From Trematomus loennbergii (Eukaryota > Chordata > Actinopteri > Perciformes > Nototheniidae), in contig JAAOOA010000060.1 in the NCBI GenBank assembly GCA_012861695.1, forward strand, positions 17,646,472 to 17,710,471: DNA of 64,000 nt, given 5' to 3'. The translations under genes and the position numbers were made by a program. Under the pieces are notes generated by a model. The model made no database searches. It was not told the DNA's origin and was given only the letters and a program-made list of their open reading frames with translations. Positions 53,504 to 63,613 of this stretch are shown here, in pieces; within the stretch, counting starts at the first letter, position 1; each line of letters opens with the position of its first letter.

Positions 53504-54834
53504 GGACAATGACTGACTACAAAGGAGCGGGGGGTGTTCTCAGGGTGTGTGCAGTTCAGCTGGCAGAGGTGTTCACAGACATCTTCAACAGGTCCCTGCT
53601 GCAGTCTGTAGTCCCCACATGCTTCAAACTCCACTATCGTTCCTGTCCCAAAAAGACAATCACCTGCCCCAACGACTACCGCCCAGTAGCACTCACCTCC
53701 ACCATAATGAAGTGCTTTGAGCGGTTAGTCAAATCATTCATCACCTCCTCCCTCCCTGAATCTCTGGACCCCCTGCAGTTTGCCTACAGAGCAAACAGGT
53801 CCACAGACGACGCCATAGCCCTCACCCTCCACACTGCCCTCTCACACCTGGACCCGAAGAACAGGAACACATATGTGAGAATGCTGTTCATTGACTACAG
53901 TTCAGCATTCAATACCATTGTGCCCTCCAAGCTGGCCATCAAGCTCAGAGACCTCGGGCTCAACAGCGCCCTCTGTGACTGGATCCTGAACTTCCTGACG
54001 GGCAGACCCCAGGCAGTGCGGGTGGGAAACATCACATCCTCCACCCTGATTCTAAACACCGGTGCCCCTCAAGGCTGCGTGCTCAGCCCTCTCCTCTACT
54101 CCCTGTTCACCCACGACTGCGTGGCCACACACAGCTCCAACACCATCGTGAAGTTTGCTGATGACACGACCGTCATCGGCCAGATCACAGACGATGACGA
54201 GACGGCGTACAGAGAGGAGGTCGAAAACCTGACATCTTGGTGCCAGGATAACAACCTCCATCTCAACATCAGCAAAACAAAGGAGCTGATTGTGGATTAC
54301 AGGAAGCAGCAGGGAGAGGGACACGCCCCCATCGCCATCAATGGGACTACGGTGGAGAGAGTCAAAAGCTTCAGGTTCCTTGGGGTCCACATCACTGAGG
54401 ACCTGACATGGTCTCTTCACACCACCACCATCACCAAGAAAGCTCGACAGCGGCTCTTCTTCCTCCGCAGGTTGAGGAGGTTCAAAATGGATTCCAGGAT
54501 ACTCTGCAACTTCTACAGGTGCACGATAGAGAGTATCCTGACTGGCAGCATGACGGCCTGGTACGGCAGCTGCACCGACCTCGATCGTAAGGCTTTACAG
54601 AGGGTGGTGAAAACTGCACAGCACATCACCAGGACGGAGCTGCCATCCATGGAGGACCTTTACTCCCAGCGGCTCAGGAAGAAATCACTACGGATTATCA
54701 AAGACCCCCATCACCCCAGCCACAAACTGTTCTTTCTGTTGCCGTCTGGCAGACGTTACCGCAGCATCCTGGCAAGGACAAGAAGATTCGGAGACAGTTT
54801 CTTCCCGCGGGCAGTGAGACTGTTAAAAAATTGA
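53452..54834 (+). pseudogene. LINE reverse transcriptase
   Basis: 460 codons open. Residues 11-23 (RNMWAGLRTMTDY) are the usual pre-RT linker, but residue 29 already reads VLRVCAVQLAEVFTDIFN. This suggests about 80-100 residues normally lying between them are deleted in frame. RT motifs: NDYRPVALTS at about 74-83, motif A FIDYSSAFN with Asp148, motif B GAPQG at 204-208, motif C FADDT at 235-239 with the Asp pair 237-238, then NNLHLNISKTKE and FRFLGV. The C-terminal part (RRLRRF, AWYGSCTD, HPSHKLFFLLPSGRRYRS) is complete to a natural stop. The catalytic core is intact, unlike the endonuclease reading frame. Confidence 0.92.
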
Positions 54835-55110
54835 ACTGTTGAAACAACTTCAAACATTCATCTGCTACTCAGTAGTATGTATCTAATACCTAATATATAT
54901 ATATCATTCCAATAACTTGTATATAGACTCGTACTGCACTATTCCACATCATAACTTTATTTATTTTATAACTATTATTTTGTATTGCTCTTGCTCTTAT
55001 TGTTATTATGTTATTATGTTGCATTGTTGGAGAAGCCTGTGACATAAGATTTTCAACTACATAATTACTCTGTAGCTATGTCAGATTGACAATAAAGAAC
55101 CTTGAACTTG

Positions 55111-55501
55111 TAGATCTGAGGGGAACTGCAAAGTTTAGTGATAATTCATTGTGAATTCTTCACCTCAAGCAACACCTTTCACTCTTCACACCGCCATTTG
55201 ATCAATTATTTAGAAATGTGGAGGAAGTCAAGAGCAACTGGACTTGCTTTAGTTTCTTCAAGACGTTTCACTCATCCAAAAGTAAAGCTACACTGATAAA
55301 AACGGGGAGTAAGATTTACTTAGGAAAATCGAGGTAAGAAAACGTACGCAGAAAACCTAAGTAAATTTAACAACGTATATTTCAAGTAGCTTCTACTTAC
55401 AGTTAAGAAGTGTTTGTTACTAAAGGCACTTAAATAAACTTTACTGTCACACTCAGTTTTTGTAAGTACATTTTATTTACTATTGTATAGTAGATTTTTA
55501 C
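55111..55501. other. Non-coding DNA
   Basis: Contains acactgataaaaacgggga at 55291, resembling the ACACTGTAAAA-type end of some fish elements. No partner end could be fixed; a loosely similar tacactggtaaaag occurs at 57849. Confidence 0.3.
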
Positions 55502-55505
55502 TTAA

Positions 55506-55882
55506 AGGTAAGGTAAGTTTGAGAAACCGGCTCGAGATCGCTAGAATTTGAAAATACACAACCGGAGAAAATCTGCCACTTCCTTATAGAGCCCCTCCTC
55601 CAACACACACGAACGCGCACATGACCAATGAGGGCACGAGATAAGTTTGTGCACAGATGGAAGGCTGACAGGCAGGTAGGCCATCCAGTTATTTTAGCCG
55701 GGCCGGCTAAAATGATTGGTCGTACTTTTTACAGTGCTACGGCTTCCACAGATGAAATTATTTTATGGATTTTTTGTCAAAGCACTTAAGATATTCATTG
55801 CTATCGGGATGTTAAGAGCATTCCAGGGAATATAACAAAAAGTGTATCTCGAGCCGGTTTCTCAAACTTACCTACCCTACCT
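55506..55882. mobile_element. TTAA MITE with ~40-bp inverted termini (377 bp)
   Basis: TTAA at 55502-55505 and 55883-55886. Left end AGGTAAGGTAAGTTTGAGAA then ACCGGCTCGAGAT. Right end is its reverse complement, ATCTCGAGCCGGTTTCTCAA then ACTTACCTACCCTACCT, with a 4-bp gap near the tip. The interior includes ctagaatttgaaaatacaca and gagcccctcctccaacacac. A single end of the same family is at 28379-28492. No coding capacity. Confidence 0.9.
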
Positions 55883-55886
55883 TTAA

Positions 55887-56715
55887 GATTACATGTGCAT
55901 CTTATTACAAATCTCCAGTAAAAAATATTTGGCTTATTCTTATTTTTCATTTAATAAATATGTAGGTAATATTTAAATATAATTATTAAGTATCATCAAA
56001 TGCAATTCTTATTCAATAAAACTGTTTTACACTAAGGCTACTACAAAACATGAAACAGTAGACACTTTTAAACAACACTATTCTGCCCCCGCTCCCGTAC
56101 AACTGGACACACAAGAACATGTACATTCATTTCAAGCATAGCAATCATTTAACATAATACATATCCCGCGTGTGTTAACCATATAATAAACGATGCGTTA
56201 GCTTCATGCTAACCCCTTTGGGAAATTACATTGAAAGGCTAGCGGTTAGCATACATCGTTGCAACTATGAATTCACAGCAATATTTCCACCATTTAACAA
56301 TGTATCCCTCACACATAGTACTCTTCATTAACAATGTTAATTCATTCAACAATGTTGAAACAACAGAGCATAGAAACACTTACAGGCATATGGTTTCTTA
56401 GACAACAATGCAGAGTAGAAACGTGCGTCTGAATACATGCAAGAGACAAGTTCTGCTTAACAACGGCAACACTGAAAGTACAATACATAACTCAAAGCAC
56501 TGTAATTACCATTTTTACCCACTAGGTGTCCTTTTGACCAAAACAACACAAACACATTTATTTTTGTTCTGTTGTCTGATACAAGCCATGATTAATCTAC
56601 AGTTTACAATGATTTTAACAAATAGTGCACATACAGCCGTTAAATTAAACAAAGCAGGCACAGAACCACATTGATATACTGTCACTCAGAGGTCCAAGGA
56701 GTATCCGGCCCTTTT
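55887..56715. other. Non-coding DNA
   Basis: No gene seen. A short hairpin-like gttagcttcatgctaac at 56198-56214 is the only structure noted. Confidence 0.35.
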
Positions 56716-57057
56716 CTTAAGTAAAAATATTCATACCACACTGTGAGAATACTCTATTACAAGTGAAAGTCTGGTAATGAAAATGTTACTTAAGTAAAAC
56801 TATAATTAGCTACATGCTGTTTGAGTATTACACGTAAAAAGTACCCAGTAGTAATTGTAGTAACCCTTGAGAACGTAATAGCTCAAGGATTTCTAACAAT
56901 ATTTACATTTTTTGGAAATTAAAAAACAGAACCTTATACTTTATAATCTCTATATAAGATAGTGAAGCACAAAGTACAATATTTCCCTTTGATTTGTAGT
57001 GGAGTATAAAATGCAACGAAAAGAACATTCTCAAGTACCTCAACATTCCACCACTGC
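56716..57057. mobile_element. Fish MITE (AAGTAAAA... / ...CCACCACTG family)
   Basis: Runs from cttaagtaaaaatattcata through accacactgtgagaatactc, gttacttaagtaaaactata, aaagtacaatatttcccttt and gtagtggagtataaaatgca to tcaagtacctcaacattcca and ccaccactgc. I recognise this as an abundant fish repeat normally ending in a CAGTGGTGGAA-type terminus. The interior is shortened. Confidence 0.65.
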
Positions 57058-59093
57058 TTCTGCAAACATGTGGACTTTCAAGAAAAATCTTGAGGAAATT
57101 AAGTTCAAGAAAGATTTTTGCAAACGACAGAAGCGTATTTCAACTTTGATGTGTTACTTAAGTTCATTGCATGGATGATGTCCGTGAGCAGAAGGCAGGC
57201 GTTCACCCTCAACAAGCACCGCCGATCGCTCGATGGAGATGGACACGTTGGGAGGGTGGCGTCTTCTTTTGCTGAACTTCATGGGGGACATGGAGCTTCA
57301 CGACACACTCAGCATAGTCCTTTTTCCATGATATATTTGCCTCCATTCTGTCAAAACATGTAAATCAGTGTTAACATACAGTACTGTAAACTTTTCTGTG
57401 AATTTACTAAAACTGATTGGGTTGAGTTAGCTATTTAATTTAGTGTTTAAGTAGCCATTGATTTTACATGTTGTTTTTAAGCAGAGGGGATGGGGTAAGC
57501 TTCAAAAGGTTCAAAGGGCTTTATTATCATATGCATTAGCTACAGTGTGGATATGGGAATTTATATTAACTCTTATTTGTTATGGTCAAAGTATGACTAC
57601 AAGTAAGGAAGCTCAGTTTATTAAATGTTTGCTTTGTTACCAACAGGAAGTAAACCTGATTAAGTAATTGAGTTCTACAGGCTCAAACTATCAATTCTCC
57701 TGAAAAACACATTTTGAATCAGAATAAACATTGAAATTGAGTAAGTTTGAAAATATATATAAATATTATACAGTAAAATTAGATTCCAATGTACTTTATC
57801 TAAATGTTAACTTAAAAACTGGAGAGGTTTTTCACATACTGGCAAGATGTACACTGGTAAAAGTATTTCGTTCAACCAATTAAAAAAATGTAGGGTAATG
57901 GTACTCTATAGCTTGAGCCAATGAAAAATAAATAACTTGCCTCAAACAATATTTCTTATGTCCATGGAAACTATTATATAAGACTTGGCACAAAGTATAT
58001 TTGTCTTGTTGAAGGAAGTCAATTAATTTAAATTCTATATTTAATCCAAACAAAAAAATATAGATTTTATCAAACAGTTTTTTTTCGTTAAAATTAACTA
58101 AATATTATTTGTTTTATCCAATCAAAAATGTATACATTTTGTTAAACTATATTTTTCTCATTTAAGGAACATAAACTGAATGTTTAATCTAATCCAAAAA
58201 ATATAGATTACATCAATAATTCTCATTACACATTGTGATATTTAATAACGGGTTTATTACTTATAAAACAACCATATTTACAGGGCATCTGCATTGTTCA
58301 AATAAAATGTAACAATTTAAAATACATAGAAAAACCACCCCTCGGTTGTATGCCTAAAGGCATAAAAATGAAAAATAATTCTTGCCAGAAAACAGTCAAG
58401 TTTCAATGGTCTGATTGTCAGCCCCACATATCAAAACATTTAAGAAAACAAATGAAAAACGTTCATACTATAAAGTGACCGTTCCTTTTGAAAATGAAAT
58501 ATCTTTCAGACTTATGCTGTGATATAAGCAAGCAAAAATATGACCACCAGTTTACAGTGAGAAAAATACCTAAATTATAATTTTAATAAATATTACCTTT
58601 AAGGGTAAAACAATTTAGCTGTATTTTTAAGCCCTTTTCCTTAAATTAGTTATGTTTTGCATGCTTTAAATCACAGCCTAACCCTGATTTATCTTAACAT
58701 TGTACAACTCCAATAACATTAACTTTGGAATCCCAAACGTGCTGAAATGTAAAATCCTCAAGTGAGGTTAACATTGAGCTGACCAGACATGAAGACATTC
58801 TACACATTTTGAAAAATCGTGTAAAAGTGAGTCAAGTCTTAAGTTAGCCAGTAAGCTTAGTTCTCAAGGGTCAGATTTGGAACTTTGAAGAGCTGGCAGC
58901 CAAACATATTATTGACCTTTGAAATCAAATGCGTACGCAAAACAGTTGCGTACTCGACCAGCCAGAGCAGAGCCCATCAGTGCCACAGGGTAATTGCTAG
59001 GACAGTTTTTATATTTTCTAACAGTTCTACTTCAGAATGACGAACCATAACTAGTTACACACAGGTGTGTAACCTTTTCATTCTCCAGGACAG
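57058..59093. other. AT-rich DNA downstream of the zinc-finger gene
   Basis: Very A/T-rich with scattered aaaaaatatag words (58050-58210). Includes potential 3' flanking sequence of the minus-strand gene. The 81-residue plus-strand frame at 57118-57363 lacks domain character. Confidence 0.4.
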
Positions 59094-59095
59094 TC

Positions 59096-59474
59096 ACATA
59101 CGTTTTCTGTGACTTGTTATCATTTTCCATGACTGGAAAACTTGGACGTGTAGGAAACCTGAACTAAGCTCTATTGTAGAGCTGGTCATAGAGCTTCTTG
59201 ACCTGGTGGCCATGCCTTTCGGGTCCAGCTCCATGAAGACTTTCTGGATATATTCAAATGTCAATTTTAATGTCTTGGGATATTCCAGATTGAGAGCATA
59301 AAGGATGCCCAGGAGAATGGCGACAGCATTTGCAACAGACGCCAACTTATTCACAACCTCTTGTCCCTCAAGTATGATGCCAATGTCTTTGGTTGCGGCT
59401 TGTGCATCTCTGATGACGAAGATTGCGATAGTTTCCCGCTGAAGAATTTGTCCAGCCTCTTCCTTCTCCGACAC
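59096..59474 (-). CDS. Exon 4: C-terminal exon with probable frameshift
   Basis: Acceptor attattttccag, then VSEKEEAGQILQRETIAIFV and on to VFMELDPKGMATR. After this the open frame continues RSSMTSSTIELSSGF to a stop at 59094-59096. Shifting by one base at about 59202-59206 instead gives VKKLYDQLYNRA and a stop at 59164-59166, which matches the short basic ending of the family. A lost G in a GGG, a sequencing error, or use of the embedded CAG/gtcaag as a splice donor would each explain this. Confidence 0.7.
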
Positions 59475-61211
59475 CTGGAAAATAATTTAGGAAAAAAGAA
59501 TCTGAAATCAATATAGCTCGGGTTTCCCCCCAGATGAATAACTGTTAAGACATATCGTGGACGTCCTGGAAGGCCATAATTGGCTGTAAGAAGGAATTGT
59601 ATCGTGATGCATTGCTTTGGCTCTTGTCTGTAGCTATTGCCTGAGCACGTCTTTAAACACTACTAGGACTGCCTATTGGTTACTCGCTGTTTTGGTGACA
59701 TTTGAATTTCACTTGTACTCCTATTACACTTGTTGTTAGTCACTCGGGATAAGAGCACCTGCTAAATAACTAAAATGTTATGTAAAATGTAACACACATC
59801 ATATAAAGTGGACAGCCTTAGCTAGAATTTTAACATCTCAACAGTAATCTTGCCTTACCAGGAATTCTTTGATCAGGTCCTCCACCGATTCTCCCATGTT
59901 GAGGATGAGACATTTGAGAGCAATCTCCCTCTTTGTAGTGGTGTCAGTATCCTGCATGAAGACAGTCACAATAATTAATGTTAATTGTTCAGTTCGTCCA
60001 TTCAATCAGTGTGAGTGTGCCACGGTTTGTTAATGTGGGATTGAGAGCTAGTGTATGTAGGAATGAATGCATGGGAATGGTCATAAATGCAAATGAGCTT
60101 TGGGTGATAAATGAGTAAGGATGCATTTAGACAGTAGAGACATGAAAAAAGAGCATAGTTTGGCGTGAAGTTAGGGCTGGACACTTTTTCATATCAGTCG
60201 ATAAAATAATGATTACAATATCAGTCAATTAGTGTGTCAACCATATTAAGGCCATGAAAAAACAGCCAAGAATTCCCATTACGCCAAAATGGATGTCTGC
60301 ACCTATAAATATGTAGAAAAACATGAACATGAAGAATGAATGTGCCAAGTCTATGAAACCTCCGGCTAAAAGGTTGCTGTGTCGGATCAGTGACCAATGC
60401 TATAAATAATTGATTATGTATTGAAAAATATATCTATTGTTATTGAGGCATATATGTAAGTGAGCAGTAAAGTAAAAAACATCTGTACATACCGTTTCCA
60501 CAATTGGCAGGAGCTTTGTCTTCTCCCGGATAGCTCCACCCTTCTTTGTGACGACTTGAATTAGTTCACTGCACTTCTCGTCAAGTTTCTGCATGAACCT
60601 TGCTTCAAGGGGTATTGTGGTTACTCTGAGGAATTCTTCATTCACCTAGGGAATATAGGTAGTATAGATATATATATATCAAAGACAGACAAATGATATG
60701 TGCCTCATGCAAAAGCATGTGATTTAGCTTTACGTACATTTGATTACACACATATACATACATACTATGAGTAAAGTTAGTGTACCTCTTGAACTTCGAG
60801 TGCAGGTTTTAAATCTCTAACTGTACACACTTTGTGTTTTCTCCATTTATGAGTGTGGAAACTTCCATATATGTTGGTTTGATATGAACAAACAACATAC
60901 ATACAAGGAACTAATTCATTTTTCAAATGTTGGCCAATGTGGTGAAAAAAGTCTGTTTCAGTAGCAAGTTGATTGTCGTCACAAAGATGGCACTTAAAAT
61001 GTGAGATCTCTGATCTTGAGGATTGCTGAGAAGGGTCTTGTGTATAAAGATGCTTCAGTAGTGCATTCCATGTTTTACATGAAAATGGGCAGTTTTCATA
61101 TAGGCAGGGATAAGAACCGTGCCTTCCATAATGTTGATGATCTAGTCTATAATGTTTTAGCAGTTCAGATCTTCTGGTACATGAATAGCCACAGTCCTTG
61201 CATCTCCACAT
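59096..61211 (-). CDS. C2H2 zinc-finger protein of a fish multigene family (four exons)
   Basis: Exons, in gene order: 61211-60786, 60645-60493, 59951-59859 and 59474-59096. Every junction is GT-AG and phase 0. The joined frame encodes about 350 residues. Residues 1-142 carry C2H2 fingers. The remainder matches the C-terminal region of a fish family often annotated as uncharacterized or SAMD3-like: FLRVTTIPLEARFMQKLDEK, then REIALKCLILNMGES, then ETIAIFVIRD, DIGIILEGQEVV and YALNLEYPKTLKLTFEYIQK. Longer members carry a large middle region that is absent here, and the 140-bp intron between exons 1 and 2 is too short to hide it. The start Met is preceded in frame by TGG and a TGA, so it is the first possible ATG. 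Function is unknown; nuclear or protein-binding roles are only guesses. A probable 1-nt loss near 59204 alters the C-terminus. A SINE tail lies in intron 3. Confidence 0.75.
59735..59792. mobile_element. SINE/LINE tail remnant in intron 3
   Basis: cactcgggataagagcacct then gctaaataac is a diverged copy of the fish retroposon tail (gctttggataaaagcgtctg then ctaaatga). Confidence 0.55.
59859..59951 (-). CDS. Exon 3
   Basis: 31 codons, DTDTTTKREIALKCLILNMG then ESVEDLIKEFL. Acceptor ttcatgcag and donor gtaagg, phase 0. Too short to be found as an open frame by length, but its fit between exons 2 and 4 and its family-like REIALKCL motif support it. Confidence 0.75.
60493..60645 (-). CDS. Exon 2
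   Basis: 51 codons, VNEEFLRVTTIPLEARF through LLPIVET. Acceptor attccctag and donor gtatgt, phase 0 on both sides. Predicted mainly helical, with KKGGAIREK in the middle. Confidence 0.75.
60786..61211 (-). CDS. Exon 1: C2H2 finger exon
   Basis: 142 codons. Finger 1 is C4-x2-C7-x12-H20-x4-H25. Finger 2 is C36-x4-C41-x12-H54, but its last His is replaced by Gln58. Finger 3 is C74-x2-C77 with H91-x3-H95. Finger 4 is C103-x4-C108-x12-H121-x4-H126. Ends ALEVQE followed by donor gtacac. The finger linkers are not the TGEKP type of DNA-binding KRAB-like proteins. Confidence 0.8.
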
Positions 61212-61730
61212 CCATCAAATAACCAATAACTCCCCCCCACCATTGAAAAATGAAATCCCCAAAAAAGCAAAAATCCCAACAAAGTTTCTACTGTATGTCC
61301 AACCGTAACAGCAGCAATGAGAGGGTTGTGGCTGAAGATATAGATGTTTCCACCCGAGGAAACCAATATCCTAGATAAGAGTGAGAGGAGTCTGAAAGAG
61401 GGAGAAAAAAAGAGAGATTAACTCAGTCTTCATAAACATCACCAATAGAAATGCTCAAATCAATGGCAGAATATGATTTAACTTTAATGCAATCAATATA
61501 GTTGTTTAAGGCTTAGTTTAGGATGAAGTCATCTAGCTATATTTTTTATCTACGATTGTACACACCTATAGTAAGGTTAGCAGTGTTTTTCGATTGGAAA
61601 TTTCATATCTTGTTTGTCAAATTGACATTACATTACAAATTGCTGGGTGCGCCATTGTCTTTATCATTTTGAGATGCTCAGATCAGAGCAGACCCTTCTC
61701 ACCTCCCATCTTAGTTGTTCATATTATTAG
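61212..61730. other. 5' flank of the zinc-finger gene
   Basis: Likely 5' UTR and proximal promoter of the minus-strand gene. No TATA box or convincing upstream splice acceptor found. A g/a-rich gagggagaaaaaaagagaga tract lies at about 61396-61420. Confidence 0.35.
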
Positions 61731-61820
61731 CAGGGTGGGCAATTACTTTTCCTGGGGGCAAAATGAGAAACCCAGATTGTTACAGGGTGCCAAACAAATT
61801 AAACTCAGGAGTAACTGCTA
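61731..61820. mobile_element. hAT-type repeat end fragment
   Basis: cagggtgggcaattactttt, then cctgggggcaaaatgagaaa, resembles CAGGGGTGGGCAA-type hAT termini followed by GGGGCCACATGAGAAA-type sequence common in fish. Only one end is recognisable. Confidence 0.4.
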
Positions 61821-61960
61821 CGTTTATCACTAAATTAATAAAACATACTGTGCACTTATTTTTCAGCATTTATTATATTGGAAATCACACCACACAGCAT
61901 CTTATTAAGATAATTACATTATATGCAGGAGTCTTTGAACCAACTGCTACCAACTTATTA

Positions 61961-62263
61961 GCTAGCTAGCAAGCAAGCAGATAGCATACCACCATGCGGG
62001 CCGGGCTAATTAACGTACCTCTGTAAAGTCACGGATAAAATTAGTTAATTTATGTAACATTTACCAACGTCGACATCACGTAATGTTAGCAAGTGTAACG
62101 TTAAACTTAACTAAGTTTAACATTTACCAACGTCGACATCTAATGTGACCACGTATGTTTGCAGAGAAATGGCAAAATATATAGAATGCAAAAATAAAAC
62201 TTGAAGTTGAATTAGAACCACCGGGCCCGCATGGTATGCTAGCTGCTTGCTAGCTAGTGTTAG
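61961..62263. repeat. 45-bp inverted repeat enclosing a 23-bp direct repeat
   Basis: The left arm 61961-62005 (gctagctagcaagcaagcag, then atagcataccaccatgcggg) is mirrored by the right arm 62221-62263 (cccgcatggtatgctagctg, then cttgctagctag) with small gaps. Between them is an exact 23-bp direct repeat at 62055-62077 and 62118-62140, starting taacatttaccaacgtcgac, with a 63-bp period. Confidence 0.88.
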
Positions 62264-62559
62264 AAATTAAAATCAATGTTAAACAGCATAATTCAGTCTA
62301 AAACATATCGTCAGTTTAAAGCTGTTTTATTGTGGAAAAGCCCGGAAGTTCTCAGGAAATCAATGCCAAGCTTTTATTCTGAAAAATCCTTTATCCGGTT
62401 AGCTTGTGACTAATGTTGCGTTTTCTGAATGTAAAGTGAAAATGACTTGGATGTTACACACAAACGTACGGACTTTAAACTACATCAATAGACGTTAAGA
62501 TATTATTACTGCTGAATATTAAATGAAGGTCTAGTTGATAGTAGTGTTTACAGATACGT

Positions 62560-63024
62560 GAGAAGCTATGACGTCAGAGGGAATTTCCGTAAAATAAGAA
62601 CTGTGCCGAAGCAGAACCACTAGACTTCTAAACTAAGTATTACAGCTGTTTATAAGGTATTAAATAGAAAGTCATGACAGAGATAATGAGGAGAAAATGC
62701 TTAAGGAAATAGGCAGAGAATATCAATGTCGAAATCATCTGTGCTCTCGCGATATCGAACTGACAAATGAGTAGGGGACCTCCCACTATTTGCTCAGCGG
62801 GAGACGACGGGAGATGGATAAAAACAGCGGACAGAAGACGGCTCGCTCTCTCTTCTTCGCTGCAGCCTACCTGAAGACACGCCGGCTTTGTCTCTCATTC
62901 ACCATGCTTGTTCTTTAACCACGTTACTTAATTAAACTACCCATTTGAACCTTTTCAGAGACTCCATTAGTCTCGTTATTTTAAGTTTCTTTCCTGGGAG
63001 CGAGAAGATCACGAATTATCAACA
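62560..63024 (+). mobile_element. Putative 5' LTR (start uncertain)
   Basis: The right edge is set by the primer-binding site: LTR sequence ends tatcaaca, then ac, then the PBS. Consistent parts are a TATA-like ggataaaaac (62816-62825), a pyrimidine-rich ctctctcttcttcgctgcag about 35 bp later where R could start, and an attaaa poly(A)-type signal near 62931. The 5' edge (a TG with flanking duplication) cannot be located because the second LTR lies outside the window. Candidates are tgttgc at 62414 and tgttac at 62452. Confidence 0.55.
62569..62588. promoter_or_regulatory. CRE next to NF-kB consensus site
   Basis: TGACGTCA (62569-62576), a full CREB/ATF palindrome, is followed 2 bp later by GGGAATTTCC (62579-62588), a perfect kB consensus. 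A second kB-type GGGGACCTCC lies at 62774-62783. If the LTR begins upstream, these sit in its U3 region, where such sites commonly drive transcription. Confidence 0.45.
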
Positions 63025-63026
63025 AC

Positions 63027-63042
63027 TGGTGACCCCGACGTG
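63027..63042 (+). other. Primer-binding site, tRNA-Trp type
   Basis: TGGTGACCCCGACGTG is the complement of the 3' end of eukaryotic tRNA-Trp including CCA. It lies 2 bp after an LTR-like CA end, the expected location for priming minus-strand DNA in LTR retroelements. Confidence 0.75.
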
Positions 63043-63422
63043 TGAGATATCGACACTGGGAGAGAAACCGCTAGTTTCGACGGAGATTTGTGGACCACAA
63101 ACACACAAAGGGCCCATACACAAACGGTAAGAAGAAGCCAGTTATATCAAATTCTTCAATAGCTTATATAGAACCATTTAGATTTGTGTGTTTTGAGGCG
63201 AGCAGGACATCCTGAGAACAGCTGTAAATGTAATGTTAAATATCTAAATTTAAACCAAACCACGTGGCGTTGTTTTATACCAAGCAGGGTGAGTCTATTT
63301 TCCTTTCTTTGTTTCATTAACCAACTGCATGTTTTTTAAACCAACTGCATGATTATAATGTGTGTGTTTTCCAAGCCGGATAATTTAATGTGCTTTTAAG
63401 CCGGTATTTATATAATCTTTTT

Positions 63423-63473
63423 AAAAAAAAAAAAAAAAAAACTTTATTAATTAAAAAAAAAAAAAAAAAAAAT
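63423..63473. repeat. Double poly(A) tract
   Basis: About 19 A, then ctttattaatt, then about 20 A. May mark a small retroposed insertion or simple expansion. Confidence 0.85.
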
Positions 63474-63613
63474 CCCAGATATTGAAGTTAAGTTTGGATG
63501 ACATAGGATATTTGTTATCAGGAGCGAAGGTACTATTCAGTAGATTAGTGATTCATCTTTGATACATTTAAGGACTATATCCAACTACTTATTATATTGT
63601 GTTTGACGACTTA

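Larger units (their letters stand above)
52110..55110 (+). mobile_element. Non-LTR retrotransposon (LINE), CR1/L2/Rex1 group, inactive
   Basis: About 3 kb with an apurinic-type endonuclease followed by reverse transcriptase, then an AT-rich 3' UTR ending gacaataaagaaccttgaac near 55110, a retroposon tail typical of this group. The domain order and RT sequence (FIDYSSAFN, FADDT, LHLNISKTKELIVDY) place it in the CR1/L2/Rex1 assemblage of the Jockey superfamily. The endonuclease is split by a frameshift around 52745, another shift lies around 53400-53450, and the linker between endonuclease and RT is much shorter than usual. A 5' start near 52110-52122 (atggccgcatcg) is likely but the 5' boundary is uncertain. 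It cannot move by itself. Confidence 0.9.

Noticed and set aside
55291..57862. Single large transposon bounded by acactgataaaa (55291) and tacactggtaaaa (57849)
   Set aside because: The two ends lie in the same orientation and match only loosely, and no target duplication could be found.
61157..61366. Alternative upstream coding start for the zinc-finger gene (69-residue minus-strand frame)
   Set aside because: It is in a different frame from exon 1 and is separated from it by an in-frame TGA; no splice signals join them.
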